A stretch of DNA of 33,030 bases from Bacillota bacterium (GTDB lineage Bacteria > Bacillota > Clostridia > UBA1381 > UMGS1253), in NCBI GenBank assembly GCA_022706785.1, contig JAKJBW010000023.1, positions 1 through 33,030 on the forward strand, given 5' to 3'. The position numbers and the translations under genes are program-made. The notes beneath the pieces were generated by a model. It worked only from the letters and a program-made list of their open reading frames with translations. It did not search any database and had not been told where the DNA came from. Below are positions 1 through 6,827 of the stretch, piece by piece. The first letter of the stretch is position 1, and each line of letters begins with the position of its first letter.

Positions 1-1
1 G

Positions 2-136
2 GTTTTGGCGTTTGCCGCCATAACCTTTTTTTCGGCGGATATCATGATCGTTATCACGGCCAGCGGGCTGTGCGGATTTGTATACTACAGCGTCAAAGAA
101 CGCCTGAAAAGGAAAAGCGCAGGTGACAGCCAATGA
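2..136 (+). CDS. Chromate transporter, CHR family, C-terminal end (partial)
   Basis: This is the last 44 codons of a gene that begins upstream of the window; base 1 belongs to the preceding codon. The translation runs from VLAFAAITFFSADIMI to a basic tail ending KRKSAGDSQ and stop TGA. It reads as one hydrophobic membrane segment followed by a short charged cytoplasmic tail, as expected for the end of a short-chain CHR protein. The stop overlaps the ATG of the next CHR gene (ATGA at 133-136), which implies translational coupling. Short CHR proteins normally occur as adjacent pairs that together form one anion (chromate or sulfate type) transporter. The identification rests mostly on that neighbour, because this fragment alone is too short to classify. 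Confidence 0.7.
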   Translation, partial: VLAFAAITFFSADIMIVITASGLCGFVYYSVKERLKRKSAGDSQ

Positions 137-723
137 TATTCCTAACGCTTTTCTGGGTGTTTTTCAAAATAGGGCTTTTCAGCTTTGGCGGCGGCTACGC
201 CATGGTGGCGGTCATACAAAACGAGGTAGGGCTGCGCTCGTGGTGCACCGCTTCGCAGTATGTCGATATTGTAACAATCTCGCAGATGGCGCCTGGCGCC
301 ATTGCCGCGAATGTGGCGACGTTTGTAGGGGCGAACGCGCTTGCTCCGTCGGGACATGCCATGAGTGTTCTGGGCGCTGTAGTGGCGGCGCTTGGCGTTT
401 CCCTGCCGTCTTTTATTCTGGTGGTTTTAGCCGCCAAGCTGTATGAAAAAATCGTGGAAAAAAAGGCGACCCAGTGGGTGCTTATGGGGATACGGGCGGC
501 GGTAGTGGGGCTTATTGCCAACGCGGTGTTGTTCTTCATGCGGCAGTCCATACTGGCCGGGGGACGTTTGTCCGTTACATGGCATGCTTTCGGGACACCC
601 GTCGTCATCAATTTTGGTGCGCTTGCTATTTTTGCGGCAGTCCTGATCCTGGCGGCCAAAACAAAGCTGGGGACCGTATGGCTGATCCTGATTTCCATGG
701 CGTTGGGTCTGGCGCTTATTTAA
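133..723 (+). CDS. Chromate transporter, short-chain CHR family, second half
   Basis: The 196-residue, strongly hydrophobic protein carries the CHR family hallmark FSFGGGYAMV near residues 17-26 and a QMAPGAIAAN motif near residues 56-65, a variant of the family's usual QxxPGP. Its length of just under 200 residues is that of a half-size CHR protein. It probably forms a two-subunit transporter with the gene ending at 136, which it overlaps by 4 nt. Family members export chromate or move related oxyanions; the substrate here cannot be read from sequence. The stop codon TAA (721-723) is also the left flanking TAA of a 159-bp inverted-repeat element, so the element sits directly against the gene end without changing the protein. 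Confidence 0.88.
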   Translation: MIFLTLFWVFFKIGLFSFGGGYAMVAVIQNEVGLRSWCTASQYVDIVTISQMAPGAIAANVATFVGANALAPSGHAMSVLGAVVAALGVSLPSFILVVLAAKLYEKIVEKKATQWVLMGIRAAVVGLIANAVLFFMRQSILAGGRLSVTWHAFGTPVVINFGALAIFAAVLILAAKTKLGTVWLILISMALGLALI

Positions 724-882
724 TACTAATTTAAAACAAAAATATAACAAAAAACTTGTCTTTTTTCCGCCATGCTATGTTGGAAGAACCCGCCAATACA
801 CAAAGTATTGGCGGAACCTTCCGCCTTGCCTGACGAAAAAAATCCTGTGCTTTTAAGGTTATCTTTTTATTTTAAATTAGTA
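724..882. repeat. MITE-like 159-bp inverted-repeat element, copy 1
   Basis: The ends are inverted repeats: TACTAATTTAAAACAAAAA on the left matches the reverse complement of the right end at all but one position. The trinucleotide TAA lies directly outside both ends (721-723 and 883-885), consistent with a 3-bp target duplication. The element has no ORF. Its centre (roughly 782-823) is an imperfect hairpin built around GCCAATAC-acaaa-GTATTGGC. A second copy of identical length lies at 3428-3586. A transposase of a TNA-targeting family such as some IS5 subgroups could mobilise it, but none is present in the window. Confidence 0.82.
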
Positions 883-888
883 TAAGAA

Positions 889-989
889 CCTGTATTCATA
901 AGTAAGAGATGCCGGATTTGCGAGGAATTTTTCGTCTATGCAAGGCGGAAAAGACCCGCAAAGGCGGTGTTTCGAACTATGAATACAGG
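889..989. repeat. 101-bp inverted-repeat element, MITE-like
   Basis: A perfect 12-bp inverted repeat, CCTGTATTCATA at 889-900 and TATGAATACAGG at 978-989, bounds a non-coding segment immediately right of the 159-bp element. The sequence TAAG occurs just outside on both sides (883-886 and 992-995), which could be a target duplication. The interior is GC-richer than the ends and contains CAAGGCGGAAAAGACCCGC. There is only one copy in the window, so mobility is inferred from structure alone. It could also be a regulatory leader of the following gene. Confidence 0.5.
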
Positions 990-1034
990 GTCTAAGGCGT
1001 ATGCAAACGCCGTTTGATTTTAAAGGGAGATATT

Positions 1035-1775
1035 ATGCAGAAATTACTGAGCCATGTGAGGCGTGCGATAGATGAATACGCCATGATCAAAACAGGGGAC
1101 AGGATTGCCGTAGGCGTATCAGGCGGAAAGGACAGCCTTACGCTGCTTACGGTGTTGGCGGAGCTGAGAAAGTTTTACCCGCGCCCGTTTGACATCCATG
1201 CGATCACGCTTGATATGGGGTTTGAGGGCATGGATTTTAGTGCGGTGGGCGAGCTTTGCGGCAGGCTGGGCGTGGGGTTTACACTAAAAAAGACCGATTT
1301 GAAGCAAATCATTTTCGACATACGCGACGAAAAGAACCCCTGTTCACTGTGCGCGAAAATGCGGCGGGGAGCGCTTCACGACGCCGCGCTTGAGCTTGGG
1401 TGCGACAAGGTGGCGCTGGGACATCACCATGACGATGTCATAGAAACCTTTTTCCTGAGCCTAATCTATGAAGGCCGTATCAACTGCTTTTCGCCGGTCA
1501 CCTATCTGGACAGGAAAAAGGTATGGCTCATCCGGCCCATGATATATGTGCCGGAGGCGCAGATACGCGGGCTTGCGAAGCGGCTTTCGCTGCCCGTCGT
1601 GAAAAATCCGTGCCCGGCGAACGGGCACACCAAGCGGGAGGAGATCAAGCAAATGCTCGCCGGCATGTCCAAGACGGACAGGGAGCTGAAAACGCGCCTG
1701 TTTACCGCCATACAGTCCGGTGGCATTAAGGGATGGGACGAGCGGGTGATGATAGGCCGGCGGCCTGTGGTGTGA
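1035..1775 (+). CDS. ttcA: TtcA-family tRNA thiolation enzyme (tRNA 2-thiocytidine biosynthesis)
   Basis: The 246-residue protein is a PP-loop ATPase of the TtcA/TilS superfamily. The PP-loop SGGKDS is at residues 29-34. A CxxC pair (C103, C106 in NPCSLC), a GHHHDDVIETFF motif (129-140) and a third cysteine, C193 in NPCPANG, match the arrangement TtcA uses to hold an iron-sulfur cluster while thiolating a tRNA base after adenylation. The ATG at 1035 was chosen because AAAGGGAGA (1022-1030) lies just upstream; an in-frame start at 1014 has no such site. It stands alone between repeat elements. Clostridial members are often annotated only as TtcA-like, and the tRNA position modified may differ from the enterobacterial one. 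Confidence 0.85.
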   Translation: MQKLLSHVRRAIDEYAMIKTGDRIAVGVSGGKDSLTLLTVLAELRKFYPRPFDIHAITLDMGFEGMDFSAVGELCGRLGVGFTLKKTDLKQIIFDIRDEKNPCSLCAKMRRGALHDAALELGCDKVALGHHHDDVIETFFLSLIYEGRINCFSPVTYLDRKKVWLIRPMIYVPEAQIRGLAKRLSLPVVKNPCPANGHTKREEIKQMLAGMSKTDRELKTRLFTAIQSGGIKGWDERVMIGRRPVV

Positions 1776-1779
1776 AAAA

Positions 1780-1794
1780 GCGGGCAGCGCCCGC
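1780..1794 (+). terminator. Short GC-rich hairpin after ttcA
   Basis: GCGGGC, loop AGC, GCCCGC forms a 6-bp hairpin 5 nt after the stop codon. No T-tract follows (the next bases are CGCAGACTGTCAAAAA), so a canonical intrinsic terminator is uncertain. The trailing GCAGACTGTCAAAA resembles bases in the hairpin at 6617-6650. Confidence 0.35.
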
Positions 1795-1853
1795 CGCAGA
1801 CTGTCAAAAAAAACTAAGTGTTACAAAAAACTGCACAAAAATAAAGTTTTGGT

Positions 1854-2010
1854 CCACCTTTTTTAAAAAGTGGCGGGGTTTTGGGGCAGAGCCCCAAGGT
1901 TTAAAAAAGCTGCCTTTGCAACGCAGGAAAGGGAGCAAAAACAGTCCGCAGGACTGTTTTTGCGCGGGAAAACCTTCGTCGGGGGTTTTCCCGGTGCCGT
2001 ATAGCGGCAC
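1854..2010. repeat. Intergenic element with five consecutive hairpins
   Basis: Within 157 non-coding bases there are five inverted repeats in a row: CCAC/GTGG (1854-1873); TTGGGGC-AGA-GCCCCAA (1881-1897); a perfect 13-bp stem GCAAAAACAGTCC-gca-GGACTGTTTTTGC (1935-1963); GGGAAAACC/GGTTTTCCC (1966-1992); and GTGCCG-TATAG-CGGCAC (1994-2010). The first part resembles dispersed intergenic sequences that I associate with clostridial genomes. It may be a repeat family, a structured RNA, or a compound terminator between ttcA (+) and the minus-strand gene ending at 2103. No ORF in it has coding features. Confidence 0.55.
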
Positions 2011-2059
2011 ATTGTTTTGTACATATCGCCAAACCCTTCATGCTTTTCCGACAGTCTGA

Positions 2060-2087
2060 GCGGACCGCCACCGGGCGGTCCGCTTTT
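2060..2087 (+). terminator. Strong hairpin between convergent genes
   Basis: GCGGACCGCC (2060-2069), loop ACCG, GGCGGTCCGC (2074-2083) is a perfect 10-bp stem followed on the plus strand by only four T residues. It lies just past the stop of the minus-strand gene at 2103 and may stop transcripts from both directions. Confidence 0.5.
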
Positions 2088-2102
2088 GGCAAATGCTCCG
2101 GC

Positions 2103-3320
2103 TTACTCGTTTGCGGCGTTTTCGCTGTTGCCGATCTTTTGCTCAAGCTGGGCGATTTTCGCGTTTAAAAGCTCAATATTGCGTTTCTGCATGGATACCT
2201 GCTCTCCCAATCCTGAAATGAGGATTTTGAGCTTTTTGAGCTCGATACCGTCCGGCTCAGCCTGAACGGAAATGGGATGCATTTTGCCAAAATCCCCCGC
2301 ATGCCTTTTTGCAAACTCCTCTACGGCCTGGCCCTCGCGCTGTATCTTTGCTCCGGTTGAGGGCTTGCTTTCCTGTTCTGCCGCAAACAGGTGAATATCG
2401 CCGTTTGCGATATAGCCCCAGCAGTAGGAGGCCGCTTCTTCCTTCTGGAACGAGAAAAGCTGAGGCGGTATGCCTGTGGACATAAACCGCATGGCGCGGC
2501 TCCACTCGCCTCCGTCGTCTGTGCTGGTGGAATAATACACCACATTGCCCTGCTGCCACATCAGCCACATTTTTGTGAAGTCGCCGAGGATGATGGGAAG
2601 ATATAACGGCGTGCCTTCAGATGCGGTGTGGATCAGCTTCTTTTGGTGGAACCGGCCGTCTGTGCCTCTGCGCAGGTAGATAAGGCAGCCCTTTTGAATG
2701 GCGATAATATGGTGGCGGCCAAAGGAATCCATGTGCACAAAGGGGCAGTCCGCCCCCGTTTCGGGCGTGGGCAGAAAATCCTCAAATTGTTTGGCGGACC
2801 ACCGGTACTGCCGGCACCCCAAAACGCCGTCTGTGCTCTGATAGTATATCCATGCGTTTAAATAGTCGTCGCATACCACAAAAAACGGGCGCAGGCTGTC
2901 GCGTACGGCGTCCACCACGGTCGGCTCCTCTTCGCTTCCCAAAAGCTGGTGGAACAGCAAAAGCCTGTTTGCGCTGTGGATGGTGTAAAAAAGCTGGAGC
3001 TGGGAGCCTGTCAGGATAAGCTTGAAATGCTTGGCGTAGGCGTTTTGGGTCTTACTCTTCAAAAGCGTAAATTTATGCCACTGGTCGTGGTGATGGGCAA
3101 GGTAGAGGATGCTGCCGTCCGTATCCTGGCATACCATATGCGTATTGTCATCCCCGTCGCACAGCACCGAAAAGTCAAAAAACGCATTATCCAGCAGGAT
3201 TTCATGCTCGCCCCATTTGTTATTCTGTTTCTTCCGGAGGCAGAGCCCCTCCTTGTCACTGTGAAAAAAATGCCACAGGTCTCCGCCCCGGCGGCGGATA
3301 ATGTAGTCGGTTTTTTGCAT
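2103..3320 (-). CDS. Hypothetical protein, propeller-like repeats with C-terminal coiled coil
   Basis: I do not recognise this 405-residue protein as a named family. The body has repeated blade-like stretches, short beta segments with a D-x-D-G or S-T-D-G turn followed by an aromatic strand (DTDGSILYLAHHHDQW, STDGVLGCRQYRW, STDDGGEWSRAM), as in sialidase-like or beta-propeller folds. The last 50 residues or so (ELKKLKILISGLGEQV through IAQLEQKIG) are a heptad-type coiled coil, so it may oligomerise. There is no signal peptide or membrane segment, and it is predicted cytoplasmic. The start at 3320 is preceded by GGGAGA at a good distance; an upstream in-frame ATG at 3359 lacks one. It is transcribed alone, opposite to its neighbours, with a 159-bp element about 107 nt upstream. 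Confidence 0.75.
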   Translation of the reverse strand: MQKTDYIIRRRGGDLWHFFHSDKEGLCLRKKQNNKWGEHEILLDNAFFDFSVLCDGDDNTHMVCQDTDGSILYLAHHHDQWHKFTLLKSKTQNAYAKHFKLILTGSQLQLFYTIHSANRLLLFHQLLGSEEEPTVVDAVRDSLRPFFVVCDDYLNAWIYYQSTDGVLGCRQYRWSAKQFEDFLPTPETGADCPFVHMDSFGRHHIIAIQKGCLIYLRRGTDGRFHQKKLIHTASEGTPLYLPIILGDFTKMWLMWQQGNVVYYSTSTDDGGEWSRAMRFMSTGIPPQLFSFQKEEAASYCWGYIANGDIHLFAAEQESKPSTGAKIQREGQAVEEFAKRHAGDFGKMHPISVQAEPDGIELKKLKILISGLGEQVSMQKRNIELLNAKIAQLEQKIGNSENAANE

Positions 3321-3427
3321 CGTATCATCTCTCCCTACATCATGCGATTTTGCGCACACAAATCATTTTGCCTGCTCTATTATGTATATGGGCGCAAATA
3401 ACCGGTTAGAAGAAAAGCGGTGTATAA

Positions 3428-3586
3428 TACTAATTTAAAACAAAAACATGACATGAAAACTTGTCTTTTTTCCGCCATATTACGTTGGAAGAACCCGTCA
3501 ATACACAAAGTATTGACGGAACCTTCCGTCTTGCCTGGTGAAAAAAATCCTGCGTTTTTAAAGTCATTTTCTATTTTAAATTGGTA
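3428..3586. repeat. MITE-like 159-bp inverted-repeat element, copy 2
   Basis: It is the same length as the copy at 724-882, in the same orientation, and roughly 87 percent identical by eye. It starts with TACTAATTTAAAACAAAAA, ends ATTTTAAATTGGTA, and has TAA directly outside both ends (3425-3427, 3587-3589). In the central hairpin GTCAATAC pairs with GTATTGAC, where copy 1 has GCCAATAC and GTATTGGC. Both strands of the stem have changed together, so the pairing is preserved. It lies between the start of the minus-strand hypothetical gene and the phosphofructokinase promoter. Confidence 0.85.
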
Positions 3587-3663
3587 TAAATTGATATTTC
3601 ACGGTTAAGATGAGTTTATACCGGCGAAATAACAGGACTTAAAAAAATACTTTGATTTAGTGA

Positions 3664-3692
3664 TTGATTTTTTGTTGAAAAAAAGATAAAAT
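3664..3692 (+). promoter_or_regulatory. Sigma-A-type promoter for phosphofructokinase
   Basis: The -35 TTGATT (3664-3669) and -10 TAAAAT (3687-3692) are separated by exactly 17 bp in an AT-rich stretch. Transcription would start near 3699, giving a leader of about 80 nt before the ATG at 3779. Confidence 0.65.
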
Positions 3693-3778
3693 AGTGGGCG
3701 GCGATAACAGATACGACAGATGCCGTAAAAATGCGGCGGCAAAATAAGCATGGGGATAACAATGAGGAGGATTCGGTA

Positions 3779-5011
3779 ATGGAGTTTGTAAAAGGCAATG
3801 CAATGGTGGGGCAGTCGGGCGGTCCGACAAGCGCGATTAACGCGACTTTGGCAGGCGTGTATAAAGCTGCGCGCGACAGTGCGTATATAGAAACGATGTA
3901 TGGCCTGGTGCATGGTATACAGGGCCTGCTGCAGGGCGATGTGGTGGATATGTCTGTCAAGCTGAAAACGGATGAGGATCTGGACCTGCTTGCGTCCACC
4001 CCTTCGGCGTATCTCGGCTCCTGCCGCTTCAAGCTGCCCAAGGAAGAGGACAAGCCTGAGATTTACGAAAAAATATTTGAGATGTTTAAAAACCATAATG
4101 TGAAATATTTCTTTTACATAGGCGGAAACGATTCTATGGATACCGTGTACAAGCTGAGCCGGTACGCCGTGAAGATAGGCTATGAGATCAATATCATGGG
4201 CGTGCCCAAGACCATAGACAACGACCTTGCCGTCACAGACCATACCCCCGGCTTCGGAAGCGCCGCCAAGTATATTGCCACGGCCACGCGTGAGGTCAGC
4301 CGTGACGCGAGCGTGTATCCGTCCAAGTGCGTTACCATTATGGAGATCATGGGCAGGAACGCAGGCTGGCTGACGGCGGCGACGGCGCTTGCGCGCGGCG
4401 GGAACTGCTCTGCGCCCGATCTTATTTATGTGCCGGAGCTGATGTTTAATATAGAAAAGTTTTTAGAGGACGTCAGAAGGGTAAGCGAAAAGAAAAGCAG
4501 CGTTATTGTGGCGGTTTCGGAAGGCGCAAAGATCAATAAGGACACCTATGTGTGCGAGGCGCTGAGCAAGGGCGAAACAGACGCGTTCGGGCACAAGCAC
4601 TTAAGCGGCACAGCGCGCGTGCTTGCCGATATGGTGACGGATGTTTTGGGGATTAAAACCCGCCAGATCGAGTTCGGGCTTTTGCAGCGCTGCGCTGCGC
4701 ACTGCTCGTCGGCTACCGATATCGCCGAGTCCAGGATGATAGGCGCGGCGGCTGTGGAGGCGGCTGTGAATGGCGCCACAGGCGAGATGATGTACTTTGT
4801 GCGTGAGTCGGGTTCGCCGTACCGCGTGTCTGTCGCCAGGATGGATATCGCTAAAATCGCCAATGTCGAACGCGTTATTCCCAGAGAGTGGATCAATGCG
4901 GAGGGCAACGATATCACCCAGGAGGCGATCGACTATATGCTGCCGCTGATCCAGGGCGAAGCGCCCGTATTTATCGAGGACGGGGTTCCCCGCCACGCGG
5001 TGCTGAAATAA
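3779..5011 (+). CDS. 6-phosphofructokinase, probably pyrophosphate-dependent
   Basis: The 410-residue protein phosphorylates fructose 6-phosphate to fructose 1,6-bisphosphate in glycolysis. It has GQSGGPTSAINATL (11-24) at the nucleotide/phosphate site, GGND (115-118), PKTIDND (143-149) with the catalytic aspartates, and MGRNAGWLTA. In ATP-dependent enzymes the two specificity positions are usually glycine (GGDG and PGTIDND). Here they are D in GGND and K in PKTIDND, the pattern of PPi-dependent enzymes, so PPi is the likely donor. GAGGAGG at 3764-3770 sets the start at 3779; the in-frame ATG at 3731 has no comparable site. The next gene encodes the NADH sensor Rex, which makes functional sense beside a glycolytic control point. 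Confidence 0.9.
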   Translation: MEFVKGNAMVGQSGGPTSAINATLAGVYKAARDSAYIETMYGLVHGIQGLLQGDVVDMSVKLKTDEDLDLLASTPSAYLGSCRFKLPKEEDKPEIYEKIFEMFKNHNVKYFFYIGGNDSMDTVYKLSRYAVKIGYEINIMGVPKTIDNDLAVTDHTPGFGSAAKYIATATREVSRDASVYPSKCVTIMEIMGRNAGWLTAATALARGGNCSAPDLIYVPELMFNIEKFLEDVRRVSEKKSSVIVAVSEGAKINKDTYVCEALSKGETDAFGHKHLSGTARVLADMVTDVLGIKTRQIEFGLLQRCAAHCSSATDIAESRMIGAAAVEAAVNGATGEMMYFVRESGSPYRVSVARMDIAKIANVERVIPREWINAEGNDITQEAIDYMLPLIQGEAPVFIEDGVPRHAVLK

Positions 5012-5113
5012 CCGGTTTTCATATATGCGCGCCGCCGGTTGATAGACACAGTCTGATGCGACTGACACGGGACTAGGGCGATACCTAATCGTCCGAAAAA
5101 GAAAGGAAATACC

Positions 5114-5776
5114 ATGCGCAATATGAACAAAAAGATTTCCCTGGTGGTTATCCGGCGGTTACCGCGCTACTACAGATATTTAGGCGAGCTTCTGAATCAG
5201 AATATCAAGCGGATTTCGTCCAAGGAGCTCAGCGAAAAAATGAACGTGACCGCCTCCCAGATCAGGCAGGATCTAAACTGCTTCGGCGGTTTCGGACAGC
5301 AGGGCTACGGCTATAACGTGGAGGAGCTCTACTACGAAATCGGCACTATTTTGGGCCTGCGCAACGGCTATAAGACCATCATCGCCGGGGCGGGGTATCT
5401 TGGCCACGCATTGGCGAACTATGCCGGCTTTGAGAAGCGCGGTTTTAAGACCATCGGGATTTTTGACAGCGATCCGGCCAAAATCGGCGGACAGGCAGGC
5501 GGCGTTACCATATACAACGTTGCCGATATGGGCGATTTCCTCAAGGAAAATCCCGCCGACATCGGCATACTGGCTGTGCCCAAGATGAGCACCAAGGCGG
5601 TTGTGGACGAGATGGTTAAGGGCGGTATCAAGGGACTGCTCAACTTTTCATACGTTGACCTGGATGTCCCGGACGATGTGGTGGTTGAAAACGTTCATTT
5701 GTCCGACAGCCTTATGACACTGTCATACTTGGTCCGGGAAAAGAAAAAGATGTCAAAGGACGGCGGCGGCTTATGA
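5114..5776 (+). CDS. rex: Redox-sensing transcriptional repressor Rex
   Basis: The 220-residue protein has the Rex layout. An N-terminal winged helix (about residues 8-60, with RRLPRYYRYL and ASQIRQDLNCFGGFGQQGYGY) binds DNA. A Rossmann domain with GAGYLGHA (92-99) binds NADH or NAD+, and a C-terminal helix swaps between subunits. Rex represses fermentation and NADH-oxidising genes when the NADH/NAD+ ratio is low. An AAAGGA-type ribosome site lies before the ATG at 5114; an ATG at 5123 is a possible alternative. Its stop overlaps the next gene by 4 nt (ATGA), so the two are probably translated together. I found no clear Rex operator (TTGTTAA-type palindrome) in this window. Confidence 0.95.
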   Translation: MRNMNKKISLVVIRRLPRYYRYLGELLNQNIKRISSKELSEKMNVTASQIRQDLNCFGGFGQQGYGYNVEELYYEIGTILGLRNGYKTIIAGAGYLGHALANYAGFEKRGFKTIGIFDSDPAKIGGQAGGVTIYNVADMGDFLKENPADIGILAVPKMSTKAVVDEMVKGGIKGLLNFSYVDLDVPDDVVVENVHLSDSLMTLSYLVREKKKMSKDGGGL

Positions 5777-6585
5777 AGGTATTTTCATTTGTCGGCCCCA
5801 GCGGCTCGGGCAAGAGCTACCGGGCGGCGTGGGTCGCGCATAAAAACGGCATAGAATTCATGATAGACGACGGGCTCTTTATACAGGGCAACAATCTGCT
5901 GGCGGGTGTTTCGGCAAAAAAGGAGAAAACCAAGGTGGGCTCCATCCGCCGCGCGCTGTTTCGCGACAGCGCCCACGCCTGCGAGGTCAGGGAGGCTATC
6001 AGGCGCTTCGCACCGCCCAGCATACTGATTCTCGGCACGTCCGACGCTATGATAGACGAGATTGTGCAGGTGCTGGAGCTGCCTGCTGTAGATGAGCATA
6101 TACGCATTGAGGATGTGGCGGCGCCGGAGGAGATAGAAAAGGCAAAGCATGTGCGCAGGACAGAAGGCAAGCATGTCATTCCCGTTCCGACCTTTGAGAT
6201 AAAAAAGGATTTTTCGGGCTATTTTCTCGACACGCTTCACATCTTCAATAAGAGTAAAAAGAGCAACGATATGTTCCGTACCACCAAAACGGTGGTACGC
6301 CCCACATTCAGCTATCTGGGGAGCTATCATATCGCCGACCGCGTGATTACCGCCATAAGCCAGCATGAGGCCCTGCAAATACCGGATGTGTCAAAGGTGC
6401 TGTATGTCAGTTTGAAGTCTGCGCCCCAAGGCCTGTACATTTTTTTGGATATCTCGATCCGCTACGGCGGCAACGCAAGGACAGCCGGGGCACTGGTACA
6501 GCGCGCGGTCTTAAACGCTGTTGAAAATTATACCGCGCTCAATGTGCTTGGCGTGGACGTCACCGTCAAGAGCGTGACGGTTTAG
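5773..6585 (+). CDS. P-loop ATP-binding protein with C-terminal Asp23/Gls24-like domain
   Basis: The 270-residue protein starts with a Walker A motif, GPSGSGKS at residues 8-15, in a short nucleotide-binding region (to about 165). From about residue 170 to the end the pattern changes to that of the Asp23/Gls24 (YloU-like) family: SYHIADRVITAISQ, then GLYIFLDISIRYGG, then a helix and ending in VLGVDVTVKSVTV. Asp23-type proteins are linked to the envelope and its stress response, but most lack an ATPase domain. The gene overlaps rex by 4 nt. Function is unknown; a nucleotide-regulated envelope or stress role is an inference. The domain junction at DNA level contains a perfect 9-bp hairpin (6277-6299). 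A transcription terminator follows. Confidence 0.75.
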   Translation: MKVFSFVGPSGSGKSYRAAWVAHKNGIEFMIDDGLFIQGNNLLAGVSAKKEKTKVGSIRRALFRDSAHACEVREAIRRFAPPSILILGTSDAMIDEIVQVLELPAVDEHIRIEDVAAPEEIEKAKHVRRTEGKHVIPVPTFEIKKDFSGYFLDTLHIFNKSKKSNDMFRTTKTVVRPTFSYLGSYHIADRVITAISQHEALQIPDVSKVLYVSLKSAPQGLYIFLDISIRYGGNARTAGALVQRAVLNAVENYTALNVLGVDVTVKSVTV

Positions 6586-6616
6586 TTCGAATCGTATCAT
6601 TAAAGGGCCGCCCGCA

Positions 6617-6653
6617 GGGGCGGCAGACTGTGTCAAAAGTCTGCCGTCCCTTT
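6617..6653 (+). terminator. Intrinsic terminator after the rex operon
   Basis: GGGGCGGCAGACT (6617-6629), loop GTGTCAAA, and AGTCTGCCGTCCC (6638-6650) form a 13-bp stem with one G-T pair, followed by TTTATCTTT. It closes the plus-strand rex operon ahead of the convergent gene ending at 6828. Confidence 0.75.
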
Positions 6654-6827
6654 ATCTTTGGCCCTTGTCCGCAGTCGGTAAACTGTCCACGAACGCTGCC
6701 AGTAGTATGCCTTTATATGGCAAGTGCAAGCCACTGGCCAATGATCTTGACCATATAGAAAATAATCTCTCTTTCGCACTGCCTGCCTCAAACGCAAAGC
6801 AGAAAGCTGGTCGTCTGCGCAAATCAC

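Noticed and set aside
3605..4243. 212-codon minus-strand open frame across the start of phosphofructokinase
   Set aside because: Overlaps the promoter and start of a well-supported gene and has no recognisable domain.
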